DNA from: Trinickia soli
Lineage (GTDB): Bacteria; Pseudomonadota; Gammaproteobacteria; Burkholderiales; Burkholderiaceae
Reading direction: 5' to 3'
DNA length: 64,000 nucleotides
Assembly: GCF_002879855.1 (NCBI RefSeq)
Contig: NZ_PNYB01000009.1
Coordinates: 62,001 to 126,000, forward strand
This document shows positions 35,535-44,834 of the stretch, one piece after another. Every line of letters starts with the position of its first letter. Position 1 is the stretch's first letter. A program made the position numbers and the translations under genes. The notes under the pieces were generated by a model. The model worked only from the letters and a program-made list of their open reading frames with translations. It was not told the DNA's origin and searched no databases.

Positions 35535-36410
35535 TCAAGAGCAGCTCAACACGGCAAGACCGTTGATCAGACCTGCGGTCGGTGCATGCGCGCCATATGA
35601 AACGACGAGGTAGGGCTTCGAGGCGTCCGGGCCGAGAAACGTTGTGGAGAGCGACGATCTGGACAGTCGGGACGCTGCAATCATCCCCAATGGGACGCGA
35701 TCCGCGAAAGCCTGATTCAGATCGCTGCCGATCGAGTACTGCATCGTCAGCGAGACCGTGTTTTGTACAACGCCGCGCGCATCTCTCGCGCCCGCCACGG
35801 TTGCCGTGGCGCTTTTGAGTACGCCCGGTAGCGTGTTGCCGTCGCTGGAGGTGGGGCGCGTGGCCGCGACCAACGTGCACGTAAAGCCGGTCCAAGGAAC
35901 CGCAACATTGACCGGCGCACCGACGGCCCACACCTGTCCTTGATTCGCGTTGTACGAATGCCCGGCCGAATCGCTGCCGTCGGTCCAACGACCGATCGCA
36001 AATTGCCCGTTGCCGGCCATGTCGGTAACGCTGCCGCGCGACAACGAGAGCGCCTCGGTTCCCCACGGCAATGTCGTATAAGCGCCCGGCGCATGGGCCT
36101 TCAAGGTTGACACCGGATATCCGCGTCCGCTGAGCCAGAACGGGCCTTGCGGGAACGATCCATCGGCCTTCCATGTCACCGGCGGAGTGACGATGCTGAC
36201 GGTCGTCAGCTCGCTCGACAGGGCCATCGACTGCCCTTCGACCTTGATCGATGCCGCGCCCCCCGCGCTATTGGCAGAAGCGCCGGCAGCCTGAAGGCCG
36301 TCTTTGCCGCCGCCCCCGCAAGCGCTCAGCGCGGCTGCGCTCAATGCCACCACTGCTGCGGCAACTGCCGCCCTGCCGCACTGCTTCGTCCGTTCGTTCC
36401 TGGTTTCCAT
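35535..36410 (-). CDS. Putative lipoprotein of unknown function
   Basis: A 291-residue exported protein. Residues 12-31 form a lipoprotein signal peptide ending in the lipobox LSAC with Cys31, followed by GGGG. The mature part is Ser/Thr/Gly/Trp-rich beta-type sequence (VTWKADGSFPQGPFWLSGRG, PWTGFTCTLVAATRPTSSDG). I recognise no family. It stands alone; the nearest neighbours are an XRE regulator on one side and lrp on the other. Probably anchored in the outer membrane. Confidence 0.7.
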   Translation of the reverse strand: METRNERTKQCGRAAVAAAVVALSAAALSACGGGGKDGLQAAGASANSAGGAASIKVEGQSMALSSELTTVSIVTPPVTWKADGSFPQGPFWLSGRGYPVSTLKAHAPGAYTTLPWGTEALSLSRGSVTDMAGNGQFAIGRWTDGSDSAGHSYNANQGQVWAVGAPVNVAVPWTGFTCTLVAATRPTSSDGNTLPGVLKSATATVAGARDARGVVQNTVSLTMQYSIGSDLNQAFADRVPLGMIAASRLSRSSLSTTFLGPDASKPYLVVSYGAHAPTAGLINGLAVLSCS

Positions 36411-36582
36411 GCTCTGATTGCCTTGATCCCCGGCTCGATTAAAAGCGGCAATCTACGTTCGACACGTTCCAGGCAACCGATCTGGCGAAAAAAACCGGAC
36501 TAGATGAAGGTTCGACGCGCTGCGGCGAAGCACCGATCGCCAAACATCCACCGAAGCATCGATCCAAGCATCGATCAAAGCC

Positions 36583-37071
36583 TCAATCGCCGACCGCGAT
36601 CTTCAGCGTTTCTTTGATTTCCTCCATGACCACATAACTTTTGGACTGCACGGCCCCGGGCAGTTGCAACAGGATGTCGCCGAGCAGTTTGCGGTAATCG
36701 GCCATCTCGCCGATGCGCGCCTTGATGAGATAGTCGAACTCACCCGAGACCAGATGACATTCGAGCACTTCGGGGATCTTCTGCACCTCGCGGCGAAACT
36801 GGTCGAACATGTTTCCGCTCTTGTTGCCGAGCGTGATCTCCACGAAGACGAGCAACGCAGCGCCAAGCTGCGTCGGATCGACGCGCGCGTAATAACCCAT
36901 GATGACGCCGTCGCGCTCCATGCGCTTCACGCGTTCGATGCAAGGTGTCACGGTCAGTCCCACGCGTTCGGCAAGATCCTTCATCGCGATGCGGCCGTCC
37001 TCCTGCAGCACCTTCAGGATCTTGTGATCGAGCTTGTCGAGCTTGCGGACCGGCTGGCGCTGCGTTCTCAT
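36583..37071 (-). CDS. lrp: Lrp/AsnC family transcriptional regulator
   Basis: A 162-residue Lrp-type regulator. The helix-turn-helix is at about residues 14-65 (ILKVLQEDGRIAMKDLAERV), then the RAM ligand-binding domain with VSGEFDYLIKARI and KSYVVMEEIKETLKI. It is divergent from dadA with 100 bp between, the arrangement seen for Lrp regulators that activate D-alanine/L-alanine catabolism. The ATG at 37071 lacks a strong Shine-Dalgarno. Confidence 0.9.
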   Translation of the reverse strand: MRTQRQPVRKLDKLDHKILKVLQEDGRIAMKDLAERVGLTVTPCIERVKRMERDGVIMGYYARVDPTQLGAALLVFVEITLGNKSGNMFDQFRREVQKIPEVLECHLVSGEFDYLIKARIGEMADYRKLLGDILLQLPGAVQSKSYVVMEEIKETLKIAVGD

Positions 37072-37171
37072 AATGTTTCAACCAAAAATCAGAAAAGTAC
37101 AGGAACAAAAACTGCTTTTGTCGCAATAGTATAGCGCCATAAACTGGATTGATCGGTGTTTGGGAGCGGAT

Positions 37172-38458
37172 ATGCGAGTCGTCGTTTTGGGCAGTGGTGT
37201 CGTCGGGGTGACGAGCGCGTATTACCTGGCGCGCGCGGGTCATGAAGTCACGGTGGTGGATCGCGAGGCCGGCCCTGCGCTCGATACGAGCTTTGCCAAC
37301 GCCGGCCAGATCTCGCCCGGCTATGCTGCGCCGTGGGCCGCTCCCGGGGTTCCGCTCAAAGCAGTGAAGTGGATGTTCCAAAAGCACGCGCCTCTCGCAA
37401 TCCGTCTGGACGGCACGCAGTTCCAATTGCGCTGGATGTGGCAGATGTTGCAGAACTGCACCGCCGAGCGCTATGCCGTCAATAAAGGCCGGATGGTGCG
37501 CCTCGCCGAATACAGTCGCGACTGTTTGCAGGCGTTGCGCGCCGATACCGGCATCCAATATGAAGGTCGCACGGGCGGCACGCTGCAGGTGTTTCGCACG
37601 CAGCAGCAGCTCGACGGCGCACAAAAAGACATCGCCGTGCTGAAGGACGCCAACGTCGCGTACGAGCTCTTGAGCCCCTCCGAGCTCGCGCACGCGGAGC
37701 CGGCACTCGCCGCCGTCTCGCACAAGCTGACGGGCGGCCTGCGGCTGCCCGGCGACGAAACGGGCGACTGCCAGTTGTTTACGACGCGTCTGGCGGCGCT
37801 CGCCGAATCGCTCGGCGTGAAGTTCCGCTTCAATATGTCGATCGACGCGCTCGAAACCGCCGGCGGCCGCATCGCCGGGGTCCGCTGCGGCGGCGAGACG
37901 CTGCGCGCCGATGCGTTCGTCGTCGCACTCGGCTCGTATTCCACGCAGTTGCTGTCCGGCATCGTCAAGATCCCCGTCTACCCGCTCAAGGGCTACTCGA
38001 TCACGGCACCGATCGTCGATGCCGCGAAAGCGCCGGTTTCGACGGTGCTCGACGAAACCTACAAGATTGCGATCACGCGCTTTGACGATCGCATTCGCGT
38101 CGGCGGCATGGCCGAAATCGTCGGCTTCAGCAAGACGCTGCGTCAGGCGCGCCGCGAGACGCTCGAAATGTGCGTCAACGATTTGTTCCCGGGCGGCGGC
38201 GATACGGCCGGCGCGTCGTTCTGGACCGGCTTGCGCCCGATGACCCCGGACGGCACGCCGATCGTCGGCCGCACGCCGGTGTCCAACCTGTTCTTGAACA
38301 CGGGGCACGGCACGCTCGGCTGGACCATGTCGTGCGGCTCGGGCCAGTTGCTCGCCGATCTGATTTCGGGCCGCCGTCCCGCCATTCAGGCCGACGACCT
38401 GTCCGTCCATCGCTACCTTGGCGAGCGCGGCGCGGCACCGCAACCTGCTTACGCGTAA
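37172..38458 (+). CDS. dadA: D-amino acid dehydrogenase small subunit
   Basis: A 428-residue flavoprotein that oxidises D-amino acids, chiefly D-alanine, to keto acids and passes electrons to the respiratory chain. The FAD motif [20 protein letters not shown] is at residues 3-22. [20 protein letters not shown] is the DadA-specific segment, and [17 protein letters not shown] is the C-terminal FAD region. The start ATG at 37172 has GGGAGCGG just upstream; an ATG at 37160 adds four residues. No alanine racemase follows; a terminator ends the unit 36 bp after the stop. Confidence 0.95.
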   Translation: MRVVVLGSGVVGVTSAYYLARAGHEVTVVDREAGPALDTSFANAGQISPGYAAPWAAPGVPLKAVKWMFQKHAPLAIRLDGTQFQLRWMWQMLQNCTAERYAVNKGRMVRLAEYSRDCLQALRADTGIQYEGRTGGTLQVFRTQQQLDGAQKDIAVLKDANVAYELLSPSELAHAEPALAAVSHKLTGGLRLPGDETGDCQLFTTRLAALAESLGVKFRFNMSIDALETAGGRIAGVRCGGETLRADAFVVALGSYSTQLLSGIVKIPVYPLKGYSITAPIVDAAKAPVSTVLDETYKIAITRFDDRIRVGGMAEIVGFSKTLRQARRETLEMCVNDLFPGGGDTAGASFWTGLRPMTPDGTPIVGRTPVSNLFLNTGHGTLGWTMSCGSGQLLADLISGRRPAIQADDLSVHRYLGERGAAPQPAYA

Positions 38459-38494
38459 CGGCTCGCGCATACCTCAGTAGCCGATAGCAACACG

Positions 38495-38523
38495 AACGGC
38501 GCCCTAACCGGGCGCCGTTTGCT
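38495..38523 (+). terminator. Intrinsic terminator of dadA
   Basis: AACGGCGCCC (38495-38504) pairs perfectly with GGGCGCCGTT (38510-38519), with a 5-nt loop and a short T-rich tail, 36 bp after the dadA stop. Confidence 0.8.
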
Positions 38524-38623
38524 TTGGTTCGCCCGCATGACGACGTCATCCGATTCGAAGCGGAGGCTTCGACGGCCTTACGCTTCAACTCTGCTCCATG
38601 CATCCGGCTTCCTTCCAGATGTG

Positions 38624-38658
38624 AAAAAGGGGCGCAGCCCGCTTAGGCTACGCCCCTT
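38624..38658 (-). terminator. Intrinsic terminator of the etfBA operon
   Basis: Read on the minus strand, a 13-bp stem with one mismatch (arms 38627-38639 and 38646-38658, 6-nt loop) is followed by TTTTT. It lies 40 bp after the etfA stop codon. Confidence 0.85.
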
Positions 38659-38697
38659 GTCTCGCCGTCATGCGCCCGCTTGCGCGGCGCTACTCGC

Positions 38698-39633
38698 TCA
38701 ACCCAACGCGCTGACGAGTTCGGGCACCAGTGTAAACAGATCGCCGACGAGACCGTAATCGGCCACGCTGAAGATCGGCGCTTCGGGATCCTTGTTGATC
38801 GCCACGATCACCTTCGAATCCTTCATGCCCGCCAAGTGCTGAATCGCACCCGAGATCCCGACTGCCACGTACAGTTGCGGCGCGACGATTTTGCCCGTTT
38901 GACCGACCTGGTAGTCGTTCGGCACGTAACCGGCGTCCACCGCGGCGCGCGAGGCGCCCAGTGCCGCACCGAGCTTGTCCGCCAGCGGCTCGAGCACCTT
39001 GGTGTAGTTCTCGCCGCTGCCCAGCCCGCGGCCACCCGATACGATGATGTTCGCGCTCGTCAGCTCCGGACGATCGAGCTTCGTCACTTCGCGATTCACG
39101 AACTGCGAAATGCCGCGGTCAGCCGCCGCTTCGATCTTCTCGACCGCTGCGCTGCCGCCCTCGGCTGCCACGGCATCGAAGCCCGTCGCGCGCACCGTGA
39201 TGACCTTGATCGCATCGCCCGATTGCACCGTCGCAATCGCGTTGCCGGCGTAGATCGGACGCTCGAACGTGTCGGGCGAGATCACGGCCGTGATTTCGCT
39301 GATCTGCGCCACGTCGAGCTTAGCCGCCACGCGTGGGGCAATGTTCTTGCCGTAGGCCGTGGCCGGCGCGACGATGTGCGAATAGTCCTTCGCGATGTTC
39401 AGCACGGTGGCTTCGACGTTTTCTGCGAGGCCTGCGGCCAGTTGCGGCGCATCGGCCAGCAACACCTTCGCCACGCCCGCAATCTTCGCCGCCGCGTCCG
39501 CCGCGCCTTGCGCGTTGTGGCCCGCCACCAGCACATGGACATCACCGCCGATCTTTTGAGCAGCGGCAACGGTGTTCAGCGTCGCGCCTTTGATCGACGC
39601 GTTGTCGTGTTCGGCAATAACCAGAATCGTCAT
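38698..39633 (-). CDS. etfA: Electron transfer flavoprotein alpha subunit
   Basis: A 311-residue ETF alpha chain, which with EtfB carries electrons from acyl-CoA and related dehydrogenases to ETF-ubiquinone oxidoreductase. The FAD-binding C-terminal half shows [40 protein letters not shown] and [17 protein letters not shown]. The ATG at 39633 gives the family-typical start [11 protein letters not shown]; it lies 14 nt after the etfB stop. The dehydrogenases at 32-34 kb are plausible electron donors. Confidence 0.97.
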   Translation of the reverse strand: MTILVIAEHDNASIKGATLNTVAAAQKIGGDVHVLVAGHNAQGAADAAAKIAGVAKVLLADAPQLAAGLAENVEATVLNIAKDYSHIVAPATAYGKNIAPRVAAKLDVAQISEITAVISPDTFERPIYAGNAIATVQSGDAIKVITVRATGFDAVAAEGGSAAVEKIEAAADRGISQFVNREVTKLDRPELTSANIIVSGGRGLGSGENYTKVLEPLADKLGAALGASRAAVDAGYVPNDYQVGQTGKIVAPQLYVAVGISGAIQHLAGMKDSKVIVAINKDPEAPIFSVADYGLVGDLFTLVPELVSALG

Positions 39634-39647
39634 TTCTTTCGTCCCCC

Positions 39648-40397
39648 TCACAGCACCTTGGCTTCGGTCTTCAGTTTCTCGACCAGCGTTTGCACGTCCG
39701 GCACCATCACGCCGGCGCTGCGCTTGGGCGGTTCGGTCACCTTGAGCGTCTTCAAACGAGGAGCGACGTCCACGCCGAGGTCTTCGGGCTTCAGCGTTTC
39801 GAGCGGCTTTTTCTTCGCCTTCATGATGTTGGGCAGCGTCACATAACGCGGCTCGTTCAGGCGCAGGTCGGTCGTCACCACGGCCGGCAACGTCAGCGTC
39901 AGCGTTTCGGCGCCGCCGTCGACTTCGCGCGCAACCGTAGCCTTGCCGTCGGCGACCGTCACCTTCGACGCGAACGTTGCCTGCGGCAGGCCAGCCAGCG
40001 CGGCCAGCATCTGGCCCGTTTGGTTCGAATCGTCGTCGATCGCCTGCTTGCCCAGGATCACGAGTTGCGGTTGCTCTTTGTCGACCAATGCCTTCAGCAA
40101 CTTGGCCACCGCCAGCGGCTGCAGATCTTCATTCGATTCGATCAGGATCGCGCGGTCCGCGCCGATCGCCAGCGCCGTGCGCAGCGTTTCCTGCGCCTGA
40201 GCGACACCGGCCGACACCACCACCACTTCCGTGGCCACGCCCGCTTCCTTCAGACGCACCGCCTCTTCCACGGCGATTTCGTCGAACGGGTTCATCGACA
40301 TCTTTACGTTGGCGATATCGACGCCCGTGCCGTCCGACTTCACCCGGACCTTGACGTTGTAGTCGACCACGCGCTTGACTGGCACCAAAATTTTCAT
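39648..40397 (-). CDS. etfB: Electron transfer flavoprotein beta subunit
   Basis: A 249-residue ETF beta chain, of exact family length. [20 protein letters not shown] opens the protein; [17 protein letters not shown] and [18 protein letters not shown] mark the AMP-binding domain, and [19 protein letters not shown] the recognition loop region that contacts partner dehydrogenases. GGAG lies about 8 nt before ATG 40397; a GTG two codons upstream is not preferred. First gene of etfBA. A palindromic AACGATCGTT lies about 150 bp upstream. Confidence 0.97.
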   Translation of the reverse strand: MKILVPVKRVVDYNVKVRVKSDGTGVDIANVKMSMNPFDEIAVEEAVRLKEAGVATEVVVVSAGVAQAQETLRTALAIGADRAILIESNEDLQPLAVAKLLKALVDKEQPQLVILGKQAIDDDSNQTGQMLAALAGLPQATFASKVTVADGKATVAREVDGGAETLTLTLPAVVTTDLRLNEPRYVTLPNIMKAKKKPLETLKPEDLGVDVAPRLKTLKVTEPPKRSAGVMVPDVQTLVEKLKTEAKVL

Positions 40398-40531
40398 GCA
40401 CACGCTCCAAAGTTACGAATACGTCAACCCAGCGCCATTATAGCGATAGCCCATGCCGGGACCGCGTTGACCGACGTCTTCGGCAAACCCCCAATGGGCA
40501 AATCGATCCGCCCATGCCCGAGCGGCTTACG

Positions 40532-40564
40532 TTGGCGCAGCCGCGCCAATAACGAACGATCGTT
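40532..40564. promoter_or_regulatory. Hairpin and palindrome upstream of etfB
   Basis: TTGGCGC (40532-40538) and GCGCCAA (40543-40549) form a 7-bp stem with 4-nt loop, which could end transcription of the metN-metI chimera. Next to it AACGATCGTT (40555-40564) is a perfect 10-bp palindrome of the type bound by TetR-family regulators of fatty acid use. Both assignments are inferred from sequence form and place. Confidence 0.35.
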
Positions 40565-40637
40565 TTATTTTATGAGCAAGGCGCTTGAGGTGCCAAGCCC
40601 GCGTTTCGACCAACGCCTCTAACGGGCAGCGTCGCGT

Positions 40638-41411
40638 TCATCGGTGGCTCAGGCGGCGCACGAGCCAGTCGCCGAACGATTGCACGAGCTGCACGAAGAC
40701 AATCAGGATAACGACGACCGTGACCATCACTTCGGGCAAAAACCGCTGGTAGCCGTAGCGGATGCCGAGGTCGCCCAGGCCGCCGCCGCCGATCGCGCCG
40801 GCCATCGCAGAGTAGCCGACGAGCGACACGAAGGTGATCGTGAGGCCGGCGACGTTGCCTGGCAGCGCTTCGGGCCACAACACCTTGAAGACGATCTGGC
40901 GCGTACTCGCGCCGAGCGCCTCGGCCGTTTCGATCAGACCGCGGTCCACTTCACGAGCGATGCCGACACGTTGCTTTTGCCCGCCGCTGATGTGCGCGGG
41001 ATAGCGGTCCTTCAGCGCCGTCAGGCCGACCAGTTCGAGCAGCGGCAACACCGTGGCCTCGATCGCGGCGCGTTTCATGCCGGCGGGTTCCAGCGGCAAT
41101 GCGACGTTGTCGAAGACCGTGCGCGAATTGAGCAGGTTGAAATGCTGAAAAACCATGCCGATCTCGCGGCGCGCTTCTCGCAGCGCCTGCGCGGGCAACG
41201 TGTTCAACACCTTCCCATCGACGACGACTTCCCCGGCGCTGGGCCGCGCCAGCAGATTGATCGTGCGCACGAGCGTGCTCTTGCCCGCGCCGCTGCGGCC
41301 GATGATGCCGAAGATCTGCCCGGCCGGAATACTCAGATTGATGTCGTGCAGCGCCTCGACCCAGCCGTTTGGGCCGGCGAAACGCTGCGAGATATGACGA
41401 AGTTCGATCAT
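40638..41411 (-). pseudogene. metN::metI chimeric ORF (methionine ABC transporter, internal deletion)
   Basis: One uninterrupted frame of 257 codons joins two proteins. Residues 1-153 are the N-terminal half of MetN, the methionine importer ATPase: Walker [10 protein letters not shown] (38-46), Q-loop Gln89 in [11 protein letters not shown], and the signature ISGGQKQ (141-147) ending at GIAR. Residue 154 onward is the C-terminal half of the permease MetI: the EAA loop ([20 protein letters not shown]), [20 protein letters not shown] and a last membrane helix. The Walker B and H-loop of MetN and the first transmembrane helices of MetI are missing, about 1 kb compared with the normal tandem genes. 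The junction is near 40953/40952. metQ is not in the remaining 240 bp before etfB. ATPase and permease function are presumably lost. Confidence 0.85.
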
Positions 41412-41668
41412 GAAAGACAAAGACGGCGGCGCCTGCCAGAGGCCGCGTGGCGCGTGCCGCGCCGAAGCAGTGGGCCGCCGTCGCTAGTGGTAAATGGAAT
41501 CGAATGACGACCGTGCGATTTTATCGCGCCGCACAAATAGGCTTTAATAATTAATCGCCACTTCTTCATAAGTTTTAGAAATTAGAGGAAGGCGCCGCGT
41601 CGGTGGAGCGGCGACTCGCGGGCCGTACCGCTATGATCCCGCCCAAGACCAAAGCGAGGAGACGAACA

Positions 41669-42613
41669 ATGTCCAAGGCGAGCGCAACGCAAGACGAAAC
41701 AGGGTTTGCGGCGAAAAGCGACAGGAGCGACGAGAGCGACGCGAGCGACGATGTCAGTTGCGTAAAAGCGAACCCCGTCGGCACGGTACGCACCTCGGAC
41801 GGTTTGGAGCTTGCGCTGTACCGTTGGCCATTGACCGCGCCCCTTCGTGCAACCGTTGCGTTGCTGCATGGCCTGGCCGAGCACGCGGGCCGCTACGCGG
41901 CACTCGCCGATCGGCTCGGCGCTGTCGGCATCGAACTCGTCGCCGTCGATTTGCGGGGACACGGCCGCTCGCCGGGCGAGCGCGCCTGGATCACGCGTTT
42001 CGACGATTACCTTCTCGATGCGCAAGCCCTGCTCAAAGCGGCAGCACGCCCCGGCGTTCCGCTTTTTCTGATGGGTCACAGCATGGGCGGCACCCTCGCC
42101 ACCCTGTTCGCCATCGAACGATTGCAGGCATTCGCGACGGAGGTGCATCCAATCGCTGGCCTCGTGCTGTCGAGTCCTGCGCTTGCGCCGGGCAAAGACG
42201 TCCCGCGCTGGATGCTCGCGGCAAGCCGCATCGTCAGCCGTTGGTGGCCACGCTACGGGGCCATGAAGATCGAGCCGGCACTGCTCTCGCGCGATGCGCG
42301 TGTCGTACAGGCGAACCGTTCCGATCCGCTCGTCCATCACAGCGCCGTCCCGGCCCGCACAGGCGCCGAGATTCTGGCGGCGATGGCGCGTATCGAGCAC
42401 GGCCGCGCCGCGCTGCAACTGCCGGTGCTCGTCTATCACGGGACGGCGGACAAGCTGACGGAACCCGAGGGCAGTCGCGCATTCGCCGCGCATGTCGGTT
42501 CACCCGATCGCACGCTGACGCTGTACGAAGGCGCGTATCACGAAACGATGAACGACCTCGATCGAACGCGTGTCATCGAGGCGTTGACGCAGTGGATCCT
42601 CAGTCGCGCGTAG
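41669..42613 (+). CDS. Alpha/beta hydrolase, monoacylglycerol lipase-like
   Basis: A 314-residue serine hydrolase. The nucleophile elbow GHSMGG has Ser138; VAVDLRGHGRSPGERAWI is the segment typical of lysophospholipase/monoglyceride lipases, and VYHGTADKLTEPEGS and YEGAYHETMND supply the acid and His. The first 35 residues are polar low-complexity (DRSDESDASDD). GAGGAG lies upstream of ATG 41669; an earlier in-frame ATG at 41603 would place the Shine-Dalgarno inside the gene. Divergent from the metN::metI chimera. Confidence 0.85.
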   Translation: MSKASATQDETGFAAKSDRSDESDASDDVSCVKANPVGTVRTSDGLELALYRWPLTAPLRATVALLHGLAEHAGRYAALADRLGAVGIELVAVDLRGHGRSPGERAWITRFDDYLLDAQALLKAAARPGVPLFLMGHSMGGTLATLFAIERLQAFATEVHPIAGLVLSSPALAPGKDVPRWMLAASRIVSRWWPRYGAMKIEPALLSRDARVVQANRSDPLVHHSAVPARTGAEILAAMARIEHGRAALQLPVLVYHGTADKLTEPEGSRAFAAHVGSPDRTLTLYEGAYHETMNDLDRTRVIEALTQWILSRA

Positions 42614-42705
42614 CCATGTGGCGATCGCGCCGCTCTATCGCGAGCCGCGCCAATCGCCAACCCATGTAACCGTCGACCTGCTGCGATCGCGCGGCGCCGC
42701 GCACT

Positions 42706-43545
42706 TCACGCGCGCCAGTTCGGCGTGCGCTTGTCGATGAACGCCTGCATCCCCTCTTGCGCAACCGGATCGATCGCATTGCAGGCGATCGTCTGCCCCG
42801 CTGCCTGATAAGCCGCTTCGATGCCCATTTCAAGCTGCCGATAGAACAGCGATTTACCCATGGCGACCGCCGCGGCCGGCTTCTCGCAGATCCGTTTGGC
42901 GAGCGCCGCGACGTCGGTGTCGAGCGCATCGAGCGGGGTCATATGGTTGATGAGCCCGAGTTCCCGCGCTTTGGCCGCATCGATGAAATCGCCTGTCATC
43001 AGCATTTCGAACGCTGCCTTGCGCGGGATATTGCGCGAGAGCGAGACGGCCGGCGTCGAGCAGAACAAGCCGTAATGAATGCCCGAGGTGGCAAAGCGCG
43101 CCGTATCGGCGGCCACCGCGAGGTCGCACATCGCAACGAGCTGACAGCCCGCCGCCGTGGCGATACCCTGCACGCGCGCGATGACGGGCTGCGGCATGCG
43201 CTGTATCGTCATCATCAACGCCGAACACCGCCCGAACAGCGTTTGGTAGAACTCGAGCGAAGGCGTCGCGCGCAACTCTTTCAAGTCATGCCCCGCGCAG
43301 TACGCACGCCCGTGCGCGGCCAGCACCACGACGCGCGCATCGGACTGCGCCACTGTCGAGAGCGCCGCCTGCAGCTGCGCGATGAGCGTTTCGGACAACG
43401 CGTTGAAGGCGTCGGGCCGATTCAACGTGATGCGTACGACACCGGCAATTCCGTACGCGTCGTAGTCGATCAAGACCGCGTCGGAAGCGGAACCGGAACC
43501 GGAACCAGAAGCTGAAGCAGATGGAGACGTTGCACTGGGTTGCAT
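42706..43545 (-). CDS. Enoyl-CoA hydratase/isomerase family protein
   Basis: A 279-residue crotonase-fold protein. LNRPDAFNALSETLIAQLQA, AAHGRAYCAGHDLKELRA and IARVQGIATAAGCQLVAMCD are the CoA-binding and oxyanion-hole motifs. The EGMQAFIDKRTPNWRA ending matches enoyl-CoA hydratases of the PaaG/ECHDC3 type. The first 24 residues are a Ser/Gly/Ala repeat (SASASGSGSGSAS) encoded by hexamer repeats and are unlikely to be part of the fold. AGGAG lies 10 nt before ATG 43545. The downstream stretch to the alpha/beta hydrolase stop is convergent. Confidence 0.88.
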   Translation of the reverse strand: MQPSATSPSASASGSGSGSASDAVLIDYDAYGIAGVVRITLNRPDAFNALSETLIAQLQAALSTVAQSDARVVVLAAHGRAYCAGHDLKELRATPSLEFYQTLFGRCSALMMTIQRMPQPVIARVQGIATAAGCQLVAMCDLAVAADTARFATSGIHYGLFCSTPAVSLSRNIPRKAAFEMLMTGDFIDAAKARELGLINHMTPLDALDTDVAALAKRICEKPAAAVAMGKSLFYRQLEMGIEAAYQAAGQTIACNAIDPVAQEGMQAFIDKRTPNWRA

Positions 43546-43585
43546 GGTGAGATGGCTCCTCGCAGCGAATGCGATCGGGAAAAAT

Positions 43586-44509
43586 TCAGATACCGGCCAA
43601 CGCGCGCACATGCGCGACGACGCTGCGACCGAGCGCCGATAAGTTGTAGCCGCCTTCCAGGCAGCTGACGATCCGTCCGTGCGCGTAGCGCGCGGCGATG
43701 CGGCGGACTTGATCCGTGATCCACGCGTAGTCGTCCTCGACGAGCCCCAGGTTGCCGAGGTCATCCTCCCGATGGGCATCGAAACCCGCCGAAATGAAGA
43801 TCATTTCGGGCTTGAACGTTTCGAGCCGCGGCAGCCAAAGCAGATCGATAGCCTCGCGCACGGCAGCGCCTGGCGTGCGCGCCGCCATCGGCAGATTGAC
43901 CATGTTCGCCGCTTGATTCTCCGCGCCGCTGAACGGATAAAACGGATGTTGAAAGAAACTGCACATCAACACGCGTTCGTCGCCGGCGAACGCGGCCTCC
44001 GTGCCGTTGCCATGATGCACGTCAAAATCGATGACGGCGACGCGCGCAAGGCCGCGCACTTCCAGCGCGTGACGAGCGGCGATCGCCACGTTGTTGAAAA
44101 AGCAGAAACCCATCGCGCGCGCAGGCTCCGCGTGATGCCCCGGCGGACGCACGCTGCAAAACGCGTTGTCGTAGCGCCCGTCGATGACGGCATCGGTCGC
44201 AGCCACCGCGGCGCCGGCCGCGCGCAGCGCAGCTTGCCAGGTGTGCGGGTTCATCGCCGTATCGGGATCGATCCACGCGTGTCCCTGAAGCGGAGCGCTG
44301 CGCTCGATGAAATCGATGTGCGCGCGCGTATGCACGCGAGCGAGCGAGGAGATCTCGGCAAGCGGCGCGCTCTCGCGTTCGATCAACTGGGCGATACGGC
44401 TCGCGATCAATTGATCCTCGATCGCAACGAGACGCTCCGGGCATTCGGGATGCCCCGGGCCCATTTCGTGCAGCAGGCAATCGGGGTGTGAGTAGACAGC
44501 GGTCGCCAT
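43586..44509 (-). CDS. Histone deacetylase-like (acetylpolyamine) amidohydrolase
   Basis: A 307-residue zinc-dependent deacetylase-fold protein. Motifs PGHPECPERL, RPPGHHAEPARAMGFCFFNN, VAVIDFDVHHGNGTEAAF and FISAGFDAHREDDLG contain the catalytic His pair and zinc ligands. Bacterial members remove acetyl groups from polyamines or other small amides; the true substrate is unknown. The start at 44509 gives MATAVYSHPDCLLHEMG, typical of the family. It starts upstream of the enoyl-CoA hydratase with 40 bp between, so the two may be cotranscribed. Confidence 0.9.
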   Translation of the reverse strand: MATAVYSHPDCLLHEMGPGHPECPERLVAIEDQLIASRIAQLIERESAPLAEISSLARVHTRAHIDFIERSAPLQGHAWIDPDTAMNPHTWQAALRAAGAAVAATDAVIDGRYDNAFCSVRPPGHHAEPARAMGFCFFNNVAIAARHALEVRGLARVAVIDFDVHHGNGTEAAFAGDERVLMCSFFQHPFYPFSGAENQAANMVNLPMAARTPGAAVREAIDLLWLPRLETFKPEMIFISAGFDAHREDDLGNLGLVEDDYAWITDQVRRIAARYAHGRIVSCLEGGYNLSALGRSVVAHVRALAGI

Positions 44510-44834
44510 GGTCGTTCGTTCGCCGCAGGTGCGGCATGTCTCCTTGTTTGCCCGGTTCGAACGTCGAGCGTCGAGCGTCAAGCGACAGATGTGACGCGCC
44601 AGCCGTGACGCGCTCGCCGTTCGGACCTTGTATCGGACTACGTTACCACAGCCGGCCGTCCTGCTTCTCGTGCGCAGCATGTCGATATGTGGCGGCCGAC
44701 GCACACGCGCTGTTGCGAAAACTCGCCATCCGGGGTGTCGCCGCCGTGCTTCGGTTCCGCCTGCGACGGCCGTTCGCTATACTGCGCCGAACGCCAAGCC
44801 GAGTTCTGTCCGTCGTCCTCTTTCGCCCTCATTT
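44510..44834. other. Divergent intergenic region between HDAC-like and mltB genes
   Basis: 325 bp without a supported gene. TATACT at 44778-44783 is a possible -10 for mltB, with no convincing -35. No repeats or RNA genes are evident. Confidence 0.4.

Noticed and set aside
40638-41411. Considered whether the metN::metI frame could be a normal fused ABC protein
   Set aside because: Native fusions keep Walker B and the whole permease; both are missing here, so a deletion product is more likely. Assembly error remains possible and is stated in the finding.
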